Below, piece by piece: positions 17,968-27,583 of a stretch of DNA of 64,000 nucleotides. This DNA is from CAVYVZ01 sp963772065 (GTDB lineage: Bacteria > Acidobacteriota > Vicinamibacteria > Vicinamibacterales > UBA2999): assembly GCA_963772065.1 (NCBI GenBank), contig CAVYVZ010000003.1, forward strand, positions 107,025-171,024, written 5' to 3'. The notes beneath the pieces are model-generated. The model was not told where the DNA came from, made no database searches, and worked only from the letters and a program-made list of their open reading frames with translations. The position numbers and the translations under genes are program-made. Numbering within the stretch: position 1 is the stretch's first letter; the number at the start of each line of letters is the position of its first letter.

Positions 17968-18450
17968 TCAGAAGAGAAAGAACGCAGCGAGAAAGATCGC
18001 CAGCATCGTGAATGCGATCGCGACCTTCACGACCGCTCCAACCAGGAAGCCGATCCAGGCGGCGAGGCCGGCGCGTCCAGCGCGACCGAGATCGCGGTGC
18101 GCGCTCAACTCTCCAAGGACGGCGCCCAGGAATGGTCCAACGATGAGACCCGGCAGTCCGAACACCAGTCCGAACAGCGTCCCGAGGGCGGCGCCGACCA
18201 TCGCGCGCGGGCTCGCCCCCATGCGTTTGACGCCAAGCGCGCCGGCGACGAAGTCCACCGCATAGCTCGCCGCAGCCAGCAGTCCAATGACGGCAAGCAT
18301 CCATCCGCCCACCCGCGTGAACCCGTCGGCCCACGCGGCGAGCAGCAGCCCCGCGAAGATGAGAATCGTGCCCGGCAGCGCCGGCAGCAGGATGCCCGCC
18401 AGGCCAACCGCAACCAGAACAGCCGCGATCACCCACAGGACAACCGTCAT
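17968..18450 (-). CDS. DUF456-family membrane protein
   Basis: The 160-residue protein has four or more membrane segments separated by glycine-rich loops, with LPALPGTILIFAGLLLAAWA near residue 25 and FGLPGLIVGPFLGAVLGE near 100, which match the DUF456 family. DUF456 proteins are small inner-membrane proteins of unknown function found in many bacteria. The gene is convergent to the GNAT gene, with twelve bases between. Confidence 0.82.
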   Translation of the reverse strand: MTVVLWVIAAVLVAVGLAGILLPALPGTILIFAGLLLAAWADGFTRVGGWMLAVIGLLAAASYAVDFVAGALGVKRMGASPRAMVGAALGTLFGLVFGLPGLIVGPFLGAVLGELSAHRDLGRAGRAGLAAWIGFLVGAVVKVAIAFTMLAIFLAAFFLF

Positions 18451-18596
18451 GTCCGCGTAGGGTGACGCGAAACCGCGTCGGAGGCAACGAGAGATCGGGG
18501 TACGTAGCGCCGCTTTCGCGGCATTTCATTCAAATCTCAGCGGCCGCTCACGGTTTGGTGAGGACTCCGCGGCCGGGCCTCGGTCACACTGCGGGC

Positions 18597-19607
18597 ATGA
18601 AAACCACTGTGATGAACCCCGTGAAGGGATTCACCCTTTTCGCCCTCGGCCTGGCCGTCGCGGCCATGGGAATCTATGTGGCCGACGCCGACGACGCGCC
18701 AGGCGCCGCGGTCATCGGCATGCTGCTGATGGTGGTCGGAGTCGTCCTCGGTGTGAGGGCCGCGCGCAACCGGCTCCCCATGTGGGCTGCCCGCACCGCG
18801 CTTGCCGTCGGCGTCGGCGTCGCCGCGTTCGCGGCATTTCTGACCCATGGGGTCGTCGTGACCGCGCCTCTCTTCCCGCAGTCGCAGGAGGTGCCATCGG
18901 TCGTCGACTCGGCGCCGTCGCGGCAATATGCGGCGGCCGTCGAGCGCGCGCGGGAGCTCGTGCGCGCAGCCGTATTGGAACAAAACCTGCCCGGGGTGTC
19001 CGTGGCGGTCGGTGCCGGCGGCACCGTCGTCTGGGCCGAAGGGTTCGGATGGAGGGACGTCGTGACGCGGGCGCCCGTCACGCCGTCCACGCGATTCAAC
19101 ATCGGCACGGCGGCGTCCGCGGTCACCGCCGCCGTCGCGCCGCTCGGGCTGACCAATACCGGCGCTGACGCGGCGAAAGAATGGAGCCCTGAAGCGATCG
19201 GCGAGGAGGGAGAGGACTTCCCGCCCCTCACGCTCCTCCGCCACGTCATCTGGCAGCCGCTCGGTCTGATGCCCGCGGAGTACCCGCTGCCGGGCGATCG
19301 CGCGACGTTCTACGTCCCGAGATCCGATGACAATCCCGTCCGTGGACGACGGCTGATGTACATGCGCGATCTGGCCTGTTGCGCGAACGGGATGGCGTTC
19401 TATTCCACGCCGTCCGATCTCGTGCGCTTCGCGCTGGCGACGAACCCCGGCAGCGTCAACGGTGAGCTCGCCGGCGGCATGGTGATGTCGCTGATGACGG
19501 GGCGCGACAGCGGCATCGTCATCGCTGTCACGTCAAACATGGCGCACGCGAACACGTTTTCGCTGGCGCTGCGAGTCGGGGACGCGTTCGCGGAACGGAC
19601 GCGATGA
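18597..19607 (+). CDS. beta-lactamase-fold protein lacking the active-site core
   Basis: The N-terminus has three membrane segments (about residues 10-85), then a domain that begins like a class C serine hydrolase (PGVSVAVGAGGTVVWAEGFG, then VTPSTRFNIGTAASAVTAAV) but loses similarity where the SxxK nucleophile, the long omega region and the YxN motif should be; it resumes at PLTLLRHVIWQPLGLMPAEY and keeps MAFYSTPSDLVRFALATNPG near the end. No SxxK is present (GTAASA occupies its place). The frame is intact for 336 residues, so this is either a repurposed ligand-binding protein or a gene with an in-frame deletion. No clear ribosome site is seen before ATG 18597. Confidence 0.6.
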   Translation: MKTTVMNPVKGFTLFALGLAVAAMGIYVADADDAPGAAVIGMLLMVVGVVLGVRAARNRLPMWAARTALAVGVGVAAFAAFLTHGVVVTAPLFPQSQEVPSVVDSAPSRQYAAAVERARELVRAAVLEQNLPGVSVAVGAGGTVVWAEGFGWRDVVTRAPVTPSTRFNIGTAASAVTAAVAPLGLTNTGADAAKEWSPEAIGEEGEDFPPLTLLRHVIWQPLGLMPAEYPLPGDRATFYVPRSDDNPVRGRRLMYMRDLACCANGMAFYSTPSDLVRFALATNPGSVNGELAGGMVMSLMTGRDSGIVIAVTSNMAHANTFSLALRVGDAFAERTR

Positions 19608-19742
19608 TCGCGCGGGTCAGAGGCCGATGGGCACCGCGCGCAGCAAGTTCGTCCGCGCGACCACACTGGACGATTTCCGCAACTGGCTTATTCGGGAGGC
19701 CGCGTCGATCTATTTTCCCGCGTATCGAGTGATACCTGCCAA

Positions 19743-20120
19743 TCACCAAGAGACGGAATACCGGTCAATCACCCATAGCCACGTTCCATCCTTCTGGCGC
19801 CGCGCAACTTCCGAGGTCACGGTACCATTGCGGCTGCGCGTCGAGGTGAGGGCCAGATCACCGCAAATGAGCGCTGGTCGCTGTTCTCCGAACTCGAACT
19901 TTCGTTTTTCCGGTCCAAACCCCGTAACCTGGAGTCTAGTAAAAAACTCGTGAATGGTCTCTTTGCCACGCAGGAACGTTCCACCGCCAATGTCGACGAC
20001 CGCGTCTGGCTCGAACAACGCCGTCATGCCAGTTACATCTCCCGCGTTCTCTCTCGCTACCAACAATCGCTCCAAATCCTGGGGATCGTTGGCCGGCTCT
20101 CTTATCGTCAAATCATTCAT
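19743..20120 (-). CDS. NTF2-like (SnoaL-type) small protein
   Basis: The 125-residue product has the NTF2-like alpha-plus-beta cone: DLERLLVARENAGDVTGMTA, FEPDAVVDIGGGTFLRGKET, and WLWVIDRYSVSW at the end. Such proteins act as hydrolases or isomerases, or as protein partners. No distinctive catalytic pair can be claimed here. ATG 20120 is the only reasonable start; the gene stands alone, divergent from PadR. Confidence 0.75.
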   Translation of the reverse strand: MNDLTIREPANDPQDLERLLVARENAGDVTGMTALFEPDAVVDIGGGTFLRGKETIHEFFTRLQVTGFGPEKRKFEFGEQRPALICGDLALTSTRSRNGTVTSEVARRQKDGTWLWVIDRYSVSW

Positions 20121-20270
20121 AGTGACACTCCGCCAACTGTTGTGGGTTGCTCGACCTGCACTGAAGTCTACACCTCGTTCTGCAACCTAAAATCGAGGAG
20201 CGTGGGTTGAACCCGACAGGGTCCGGGATACAAGGTCGTTTGACGCTCCCCTCCCTTCTGTAGTATCCCT

Positions 20271-20636
20271 ATGAAACCTATCGCTATGAAACATATCGAT
20301 CGCATGCACGCCCGCGAGCTGAAGAAGGGGAGCGCCGAGCTGCTGATCCTGTCGCTCGTCGAGGTCCGCGCCCGGCACGGCTACGAGATCGGCAAGTTGA
20401 TCGAGCAGCGCTCGAGCGGCGCCATCACGTTCAGCGCCGCGGCGCTCTATCCGCTGCTCTACCGCCTGGAGAAGCGCGGGTGGATCCTGGGCCGCTGGGT
20501 TGAGCGGGCGGGACAGCGCCGCCGCCGCTTCTACAGAATCACCGCCGCCGGCCGGAAGGTGCTCGGCGAGCAGCGCAGCACCTGGCGCACGTTTGCCGCT
20601 GCGATCAACAGGATCGCCGGCGTCGAGGAGGCCTGA
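20271..20636 (+). CDS. PadR-family transcriptional regulator (acidobacterial type)
   Basis: The 121-residue product is a PadR winged-helix repressor: LKKGSAELLILSLVEVRARH, GYEIGKLIEQRSSG, then LYPLLYRLEKRGWI and the wing GQRRRRFYRITAAGRKVL. It belongs to the acidobacterial kind that always precedes a duplicated-FtsX permease. Its TGA overlaps the permease ATG (TGATG) by one base. The first ten codons contain a tandem duplication: ATGAAACCTATCGCT is followed by ATGAAACATATCGAT, so either ATG (20271 or 20286) may start the protein. Confidence 0.86.
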   Translation: MKPIAMKHIDRMHARELKKGSAELLILSLVEVRARHGYEIGKLIEQRSSGAITFSAAALYPLLYRLEKRGWILGRWVERAGQRRRRFYRITAAGRKVLGEQRSTWRTFAAAINRIAGVEEA

Positions 20637-23323
20637 TGTCCCAGTGGCGCGACGAGATCAGGCGGCGGCTGGCGGACGCGAAGCTCGATCCAACCCGCGA
20701 GGCGGCGATCGCGCAGGAGCTCGAGCAGCACCTCGAGGACCGCTACGCCGAGCGGCGCGCCGAAGGCGCGACGTCCGAGGCGGCACGGCAGGCGGCACTC
20801 GCCGAGCTCGCGGACGACGATCGCATGCGTCAGGAGTTGATGCGCCAGGTGCCCCGGACGCCGGTGAACGACCCGCCGGGTGCCGGCGGCCATTCCCCGT
20901 TCGGGCAGTGGTGGCAGGACATCCGCTACGCACTGCGCATGCTGCGCCGCACGCCAGGCTTCACGACGGTCGCCATCCTCACGCTCGCGCTCGGTATCGG
21001 CGGCACGGTCGCGATCTTCAGCGCCGTCTACACCGTGCTCTACAAGCCGCTGCCGCTGATCGCGGGCGAACGTCTCGTCGTGCCCGTCAGCACCAACCCG
21101 GCCCGCGACACCCGCCGCGGCAGCATTCCGTTTGCGGACTACATGGACTGGCGCGAACAGCGCGACGTCTTCGAGCAGGTGGCGCTCCTCAACCCGATCG
21201 ACGTCGATATCTCCGGCGGCCAGACGCCCGAGCGCGTCGCGGGGATGCAAGTCACCACGGAGTACTTCCCGACGTTGCAGGTGCAGCCACTGCTCGGACG
21301 GACGCTGATCCCCTCGGATCACGACGCAAAGGCCACGCGTGTTGCCGTGATCTCGGACGGACTCTGGAAGCGCCGTTTCGGCGCCGATCCGGCTATCGCC
21401 GGCAAGCCGATGCGCCTCGCCGGCGACACCGTCGTCATCGCCGGCGTCGTCCCCGGGGACCGCACGTGGCCGATGAACACCGACCTCTGGCTGCCGATGC
21501 GCACGGCGCTGCTCAACGAGGACGTCCGGACGCGGCGCGATAACATGATCTTCCTGTCGATCGCGCGGCTCGGCGACGGCGTCCCCATCGAGCAAGCCCG
21601 CGCGCGCGTCGTCGCCATCGCCGACCGCGTCGCCGTGGAACACCCCAACTCGCGCAAGGGCTGGAGCACCGACCTCGTCCCCGTCCGCGAATACGTCGTC
21701 GAGCCAGAGATCCGGCTCGGGATGTTCGTCCTGCTGATCGGCGTGGCGTTGGTCCTGCTGATTGCCTGCGTCAACCTGGCGAACCTGTTGCTCGCGCGCG
21801 GCTCGGATCGCGCGCGCGAGATGGCGGTACGGACGGCGCTCGGTGCCAGCCGCGTACGGTTGGTGCGGCAGTTGATGACCGAGAGCCTCGTGCTCGCCGT
21901 TGCCGGTGGCGCCGCCGGGCTGCTGCTCGCGCGGTGGTTGGTGCGCGGCCTTGTGGCGGCCGCGCCGCCGAATCTGCCGATGCTCGAGTCGCTGGGGCTC
22001 GACGGCGCCGCGGCGGTCGCCGCCATCGCGATCACGCTGGCGACCGCCTTCGCCTTCGGCCTCCTCCCTGCGGTCGCCGCTTCATTGTTCCATCCGGCGG
22101 AGGGGCTCCGCGACGGTGGGCGCACGGGCAGCGCCGGGCGCCGCACCGGACGGCTGCGCGAAGCGCTCGTCGTAGCACAGATCGCGCTGGCGATCGTGAT
22201 GCTCACCGGCGCCGGTCTGATGCTGCGCAGCTTCGCGCACCTGCTGCGCGTGAATCCCGGCGTCGACGTCGAACGCGTGCTCGCCGGCCGCATCTCTTTA
22301 CCGGCGCGCCACCGCGGCGAGGGTCCGTCGACGCAGTTCTTCCAGCGGCTGACCGCGGCGCTGACGGCTTCGCCCGGTGTCGAGGCTGCTGCGGCGACAT
22401 CGTTTCTGCCCGCGGGGGGCACCGGCTTCGGTCTGGGGCGCGTTTTCCTGCTCGAGGGCCAGCCGGAGCCGCCGGCGTCGAGCGATCACGCCGCGCGGTG
22501 GAACGTCGTGACCCCTGACTTCTTCCGCACGCTCGGGATCCGCGTCGTGCGCGGCCGCGCCTTCACGCCGCAAGACACCGCGGCGTCCACGCCCGTCATG
22601 GTGATCAACGAGACGATGGCGCGGCGGGTGTTCGGCACCGGCGACCCACTCGGCCGCCGCATGCGCTCGTGGCGCGACGAGAACGTCCTGCGCGAAATCG
22701 TCGGCGTGGTCAGCGACGTGCGCTATACGGGACTCGCGGACGAGGAGAGGTCGCTCGTGTACGTGCCGCACGCACAGGATTGGTGGGGCCTGATGATCGT
22801 GACGGTACGCGCGCACGGGAGTCCCGCGATCCTCGCCGAGACGCTGCGCCGCGCAGTCGCGCGCCTCGATCCGGACATTGCCGTCGCCGATGTCGCGACG
22901 CTGGAATCGCTGGCCGCCGACACCATCGCGCCGCACCGCTTCGGTGCGCTGCTGCTCGGTGTCTTCGCGGCGGCCGCCGTGCTGCTGGCGGGGATCGGCG
23001 TCTACGGCGTCATGAACTATGTCGTCGCCCAGCGCAGCCACGAGATCGGCGTCCGGCTGGCGCTCGGCGCCAGGCCGCGCGACGCATTCCGCCTCGTCCT
23101 CGGCCGCGGCTTGCTGCTGACCGCCATCGGTGCCACGCTGGGGCTGGCCGGCGCGCTGGCCATCGGCCCGCTGATGGAGAGCCTCCTGTCGGGCGTCCGG
23201 CCACGAGACACGGTGACTCTGGCCATGGTGCCGCTCATCCTGGCCGCCGTTGCTTTCCTCGGGTGCGCCGTGCCGGGCCGCCGCGCGGCGCGCATTCAGC
23301 CGATCGAGGCGTTGAGGCGGTAA
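20636..23323 (+). CDS. ADOP-type ABC transporter permease (MacB/FtsX duplicated)
   Basis: The 895-residue product is an acidobacterial duplicated orphan permease. It has a soluble N-terminal helical domain (about residues 1-95), a first membrane segment (TTVAILTLALGIGGTVAIFS), a MacB-like periplasmic domain, an FtsX block near 365 (LLIACVNLANLLLARGSDRA), a second periplasmic domain and a second FtsX block near the end (YGVMNYVVAQRSHEIGVRLA), ending VPGRRAARIQPIEALRR. No ATPase is encoded beside it, which is why such proteins are called orphan. PadR regulation is inferred from the overlap. The exported molecule is unknown. Confidence 0.88.
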   Translation: MSQWRDEIRRRLADAKLDPTREAAIAQELEQHLEDRYAERRAEGATSEAARQAALAELADDDRMRQELMRQVPRTPVNDPPGAGGHSPFGQWWQDIRYALRMLRRTPGFTTVAILTLALGIGGTVAIFSAVYTVLYKPLPLIAGERLVVPVSTNPARDTRRGSIPFADYMDWREQRDVFEQVALLNPIDVDISGGQTPERVAGMQVTTEYFPTLQVQPLLGRTLIPSDHDAKATRVAVISDGLWKRRFGADPAIAGKPMRLAGDTVVIAGVVPGDRTWPMNTDLWLPMRTALLNEDVRTRRDNMIFLSIARLGDGVPIEQARARVVAIADRVAVEHPNSRKGWSTDLVPVREYVVEPEIRLGMFVLLIGVALVLLIACVNLANLLLARGSDRAREMAVRTALGASRVRLVRQLMTESLVLAVAGGAAGLLLARWLVRGLVAAAPPNLPMLESLGLDGAAAVAAIAITLATAFAFGLLPAVAASLFHPAEGLRDGGRTGSAGRRTGRLREALVVAQIALAIVMLTGAGLMLRSFAHLLRVNPGVDVERVLAGRISLPARHRGEGPSTQFFQRLTAALTASPGVEAAAATSFLPAGGTGFGLGRVFLLEGQPEPPASSDHAARWNVVTPDFFRTLGIRVVRGRAFTPQDTAASTPVMVINETMARRVFGTGDPLGRRMRSWRDENVLREIVGVVSDVRYTGLADEERSLVYVPHAQDWWGLMIVTVRAHGSPAILAETLRRAVARLDPDIAVADVATLESLAADTIAPHRFGALLLGVFAAAAVLLAGIGVYGVMNYVVAQRSHEIGVRLALGARPRDAFRLVLGRGLLLTAIGATLGLAGALAIGPLMESLLSGVRPRDTVTLAMVPLILAAVAFLGCAVPGRRAARIQPIEALRR

Positions 23324-23439
23324 CTTCAGCGACACAAGGCGCGGCCACAGGGAGATACAGGAAAACGACGGTGTCGGGATGGTTGACGCGGTCGCGATCA
23401 AACTTCGGCGACAGCCACAGTCAGCCTCAGGCCGTGGGA

Positions 23440-23990
23440 GACACCGGGAACACGGTAACACGTACGTGCGCGAAGAAGCGTTGGTCCGCCAGTTCGGCGA
23501 GATCCTGAAGCACGTTCGCATCCCGACCGAGCTCGCTGGCAAGCTCCCGACGGTGCCGCGAGAGAGCCAGGCGGACAAGGAAAAGTTCGTTCGAGCATCC
23601 ATGTTGCGGCTTCAGCAGCAACAGACGCTGCTGCGCTCGAAGCTGGATCGAGTCTACGAGGATCGCTTGGGCGATCAGATTCCAGAGGAGCTCTGGACGG
23701 CAAAATCAACAGAGCTGCAGGACGAACTTCGACGAGTCCGAACCGAGATGGAGCGCCACGAGGGCGAGCCAGGCGTACGAAGCAGCAGGGTTCCAGACTC
23801 TAGAACTCGCGCAAACCGCGTATTCGTCGTATCTGCGAAGAAACCGCACGAACAAGCGCGTCTCATCAAAACGCTTGTATCGAACTCGACGTTCGATCGT
23901 GGAACCCTTTCTCCGACATACATTAAACCGTTCGACGTGTTCGCGACTGGCCGCAAAACTGGAGATTGGCTCCTCGGGCTGGACTCGTGC
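23440..23990 (+). pseudogene. C-terminal remnant of a large serine recombinase
   Basis: The frame open from 23379 resembles, from about 23440, the C-terminal half of a large serine (resolvase-type) recombinase: TYVREEALVRQFGEILKHVR, then ESQADKEKFVRASMLRLQQQ, the coiled coil LRSKLDRVYEDRLGDQIPEE, and HEQARLIKTLVSNSTFDRGT, ending KPFDVFATGRKTGDWLLGLDS. The catalytic resolvase domain and zinc ribbon are missing, so no active enzyme is encoded. The last residues GDWLLGLDS read through the tRNA-Asn-3'-end copy at 23967. The frame runs on to 24119 with unrelated sequence. It begins just after an ADOP gene, which suggests that a deletion removed the N-terminal part. Confidence 0.7.
23967..23987. 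repeat. tRNA-Asn 3'-end copy (attachment-site-like)
   Basis: Twenty-one bases are identical to the end of the tRNA-Asn gene (including its CCA), in the same orientation, and coincide with the last codons of the serine-recombinase remnant. A CGCGGC / GCCGCG stem follows at 23996-24018 and a perfect 12-base hairpin at 24043-24069. Confidence 0.7.
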
Positions 23991-24042
23991 CCGCTCGCGG
24001 CGAGCGGAGCGAGCCGCGGCGTGACGGAGGACAGCCCGGGGC

Positions 24043-24069
24043 GCCAATCTCGCCGCAGGCGAGATTGGC
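24043..24069. repeat. perfect 12-base inverted repeat with 3-base loop
   Basis: GCCAATCTCGCC at 24043-24054 and GGCGAGATTGGC at 24058-24069 pair completely around a GCA loop. No run of T follows, so it is a weak candidate for a terminator; it belongs to the tRNA-Asn-3'-end repeat, because GAGATTGGCT also begins the other copies. Confidence 0.7.
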
Positions 24070-24119
24070 TCACCAGTGTGGACAACTTTCGCAACTGGCT
24101 CATCCATACGGCGGCTTGA

Positions 24120-24613
24120 ATGTGATCGGAGGAGCCGCTTGGAAAGCGATTCGTGCGACTCCTGCCGAGCGACACTGAAGCACCTCTGGCACGCAGTCGA
24201 CCCTACGACTTACCGCCCCAGCATGCTTCTCGAGGTCACGCCGTAAACGTAGCTGTTTTGCCGGCGGTTCGACAGGCACCTTACACAGTTCGTAGCGAGG
24301 CTCCGCCTCGGACCGGGCATGCCGAGCCGGCGTGTGGCTGCTCCTCGCTCGTGCAGTGTCCGCTGCCCGCGCTCCGCACGGCGTAGACGTCTTGACCGAA
24401 GGAAACTTGACTCCAAGATCAAGCATTCGAGGCGGTCAAGACGTCTGGAGGCACTTGCGAGCGTGCTCCGCGGTATCCGCCGGTACGGGTGGCAATGACC
24501 TTACGACTGGAGTTGACGCCGGTGGCCTGTGAGGTCGCGCGAGGGCGGCCAGAATGCCGGCGTCAAGGACCGAGTGGAAAACGTCGCGCCGACCAGGCGT
24601 GCGCCTGAGCCTG
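24120..24613. other. intergenic stretch of altered composition, no gene seen
   Basis: No frame shows a recognisable protein. It holds a perfect 14-base inverted repeat (24385-24446). The region has the look of degraded mobile-element border sequence between the recombinase remnant and the broken kinase gene. Confidence 0.45.
24385..24446. repeat. perfect 14-base inverted repeat
   Basis: AGACGTCTTGACCG at 24385-24398 pairs fully with CGGTCAAGACGTCT at 24433-24446, around a 34-base loop that itself contains CTTGA/TCAAG. It could be a transposon-end pair, an att-type core or an RNA hairpin. No poly-T follows. Confidence 0.6.
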
Positions 24614-27548
24614 ATCAACGGACCGTGATATCCGGAACCGCGGTCGGGCCGTCGATTCGATGACCAGGTCCCGTCGTCGCTTCCGCGGTGGGCGCGCCTT
24701 GTGGCGCGCGCAATCGTGACGCGAGCAGGTCCGCGACGGCTACTCGGATCGACGGGCTTGACCAGGTGAGCGTCGAATCCCGCATCGACGATGCGGCGGC
24801 GGTTTTCCTCGTGATCCCATCCGGTGACGGCGATCAGCACCGCGTCCTTGCCCCATGGGGTCGACCGAATGCGGCGGCAGGCGTCCTCGCCGTTCAGCCG
24901 CGGCATGCCGATATCGAGCAGCACAGCGTCTGGCCTGAACCGCTCCGCCTCTTCGACCGCTGCGACGCCGTCGTAGGCCGTCTGGACCTCGTTGCCCATC
25001 ATCTCGAGGAACATGGCGAAGAGATCCGCCGAATCGCGGTTGTCGTCGGCCACCAGGATTCGCAGTCCCTGCTGACGTTCCTGCTCCTGGTTGCCCGCCT
25101 GCGGCACCGGCACGACCGGCGGCTTCAGCGAGCACCGGAAGCTGGACGATGAACTCGCTGCCCTTGCCGACGCCCTCGCTGCGGGCTTCGACCCGGCCGC
25201 CATGCTCTTCGACGAGCCGCCGAACCAGCGCGAGTCCGACGCCGAGTCCGCTCTGCGCCCGTTCGAGCGAGCGGTCCACCTGATAGAACATCTCGAAGAG
25301 GCGCGGCAGCGTGTCGGGCGGGATACCGACGCCGGTGTCCTTCACGCGCACGACAACGGCATCGTCCTGCCGCTCGGCGGTCAGCCAGATGCGCCCGCCG
25401 CGCTCGGTGTACTTCGCGGCGTTGTTGAGCAGGTTCTGAAAGACCTGCGACAGCCGCACGGCGTCGCCGTCGACGTACACGGGTTCCGGCGGCAGCGACA
25501 CCGTCAGTTCATGCCCGCACTGCTCGATGAGCGGCCGGCTCGCTTCCACCGCGCCGGTGATGACTTCCGCCAATTCGATCGCGCGATCTGCGCAGCTCCA
25601 GCTTGTTGCGCGTGATGCGGCTGATGTCCAGCAGGTCGTCGACGAGCCGCGTCAGGTGTTGCACCTGCCGCTCGATGACGTCGCGGCTCCAGCCGCGCGT
25701 CCGGCACCGGGGATCCCTTGAGATGAAGCACCTTCACGGCAGCTGCGGATGGGCGCGAGCGGATTACGCAGTTCGTGGGCCAGCATCGCCAGGAACTCGT
25801 CCTTGCGCACGCCCGCCTCTTTCAACTCGTTCAACAGACGCAGCCGCTCGCACGCGACCGTCACGTAGTGGCAAATCGTTTCGATGAAGGCCATTTCCTC
25901 GTCGTCGAATCGATCCTTGGTCCGGCTGGCGAACGACAGCGTGCCGAGCAGTCGATCGCCGGCGATCAACGGGTTGCAGACACAGGCGCGGATGCCCAAC
26001 GGCTTCAGCGCCTGCGTGGCTCGCGTCGTCCGACTGCTGAATGTGGGTCGCCACGAGTGGGCGACGCTGCAACGCCACGGTGCCGCTGATGCCCTCGCCG
26101 AAATCCAGGCGCGCGAGGTGACGCGCGGACTCGGCCGAAACGCCCTCGTGCGACGACAGGCGCAGCGCATCGCCGCTGTCGTCCACGATGTAGTTGAAGT
26201 AGGCGTCGACGCCGAGATGCGGACCGATCTTGCCGAGGAGCGATCCGCAGCATGACATCCGGATCGTCGGCGGTGAGCAGCACCGCCGCCGCCTCCCACA
26301 AGCAGGCGCAGCCGCTCGCGTCTGCTTTCTCAGGTCTCCTCGGCGCGCTTGCGTGGCGTGATGTCCCGCGCGATCTTCGACGCGCCCTGAATCGTCGCGT
26401 CCGGCGTGCGGATCGGCGAGACGGTGAGCGCCACGTCCACCCGGCGGCCGTCCTTGCAGACCCGCACCGTTTCGTAGTGCTCGATCCGTTCGCCGCGCCT
26501 GAGCCGCTCCATGATGGGCGGGAAATCGTCCTGATGGTCAGGCGGGATGAGCATGGAGACGGGCTGGCCGACGATCTCCTCGGCGGTGTAGCCGTACAGA
26601 GCCTCGGCTCCGCGATTCCAGCTGGTGATCGTGCCGTGCAGATCCTTGCCGAGGATGGCATCCTCGCTGGACTCGACGATGGCCGCCAGCCGCAGGCGCG
26701 TTTCCTCCGCGCGCTTCTGCTCGGTGATGTCGCGAGTGAAGCAGCGGGTGTGAATGAAACGGCCGTCCTCCCACAGGACGCTGGAGTCGATGAGGACGTG
26801 CTTGATCGAGCCGTCCCGGCATCGCATCCGAGCTTCGCAGTCGCGCACGTTCTCGCCGGCCCGGAGCCGGCGCAGGATGTCCTCGATGACGCAGCCGTCG
26901 ACATGGAACTCGGCGATGTGATGGCCGATGTACTCGTCGGCGGAGTAGCCGAGCATGGTCAACTCCGCCCGGTTCGCTCGCAGGATCGTGCCGTCGGGCC
27001 CCGCCCAGTGCAGCCCCACCGTGGCGTTGTCGAAGAAGTCGGCGAGCTCCTGCTCGCTGCGGCGAATGCGCGCTTCCGATCGCTGCTGCTGCAGGACGAT
27101 AGCGGCCTGATTGGCCGCGACGCCAAGCATCAGCCGGTCGGTGGCGCGGGAAAGTCCGGCTGTGGTGAGCCCACGACGACCACACCACAGTCGCCGCCCA
27201 AGCCGAGCGGCGTGACGACGAGCCGCAGAGGACCTCCACCGAACGGAGTCGGCATCGTCGCCGCCGCGTCGGTCCCGCTCGTCGTCAGCAGCGGCTCCAG
27301 GGTCCTGCTCAGAATCTCGACGCGCTCCGACCGGCAGCGATCCCTGCGGCGCGGAGGCTGCCTCGACGGCCTTCGTGCCGTCTCCGCTCGCCAAGCGGAC
27401 GTACACGAGCGTCCACCGGCAGGGAGCGGCAGAGAACGCCGCTCAACCCGGCCGCGATCTGCTGCAGGTCGCTGCCGCTCCAGACCGCCGACAGCGTCGA
27501 CAGCGCGGCCAGCTCGCGCACGACACCGGCGCAGGGCCTGTGCGTCAT
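24614..27548 (-). pseudogene. hybrid sensor histidine kinase, GAF-PAS-PAS-GAF-HisKA-HATPase-REC, broken by many frameshifts
   Basis: Reading through shifts gives one long signalling protein: an N-terminal GAF (RELAALSTLSAVWSGSDLQQ, then VEILSRTLEPLLTTSGTD), two PAS domains (FFDNATVGLHWAGPDGTILR and AIVESSEDAILGKDLHGTIT), a second GAF (IGPHLGVDAYFNYIVDDSGD), the phosphoacceptor box FLAMLAHELRNPLAPIR, the ATPase domain (FQNLLNNAAKYTERGG, VKDTGVGIPPDTLPRLFEMF, SGLGVGLALVRRLVEEHGG), then a receiver with VADDNRDSADLF and LLDIGMP, ending in a TGA at 24614-24616. The frame changes at least seven times and a TGA stops one frame at about 26330. The conserved residues between the shifts are unspoiled, which suggests recent decay or reading errors. 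A MEDS protein lies just upstream. Confidence 0.72.
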
Positions 27549-27583
27549 CGGCGCCGGCGCGCGTTGGTGTCCATCGGTGCTGA

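Noticed and set aside
19660..19710. Sequence resembling the NFRNWLI end of the 24.1 kb region
   Set aside because: There are too many mismatches for a confident repeat, and no element border could be placed.
23966..24178. Small frame encoding a peptide beginning MAPRAGLVPARGER
   Set aside because: It is the translation of the tRNA-Asn 3'-end repeat and hairpin, a frequent false gene.
24120..24613. Possible reverse-transcriptase or transposase remnant
   Set aside because: Some residues looked intron-maturase-like by eye, but no conserved motif could be named.
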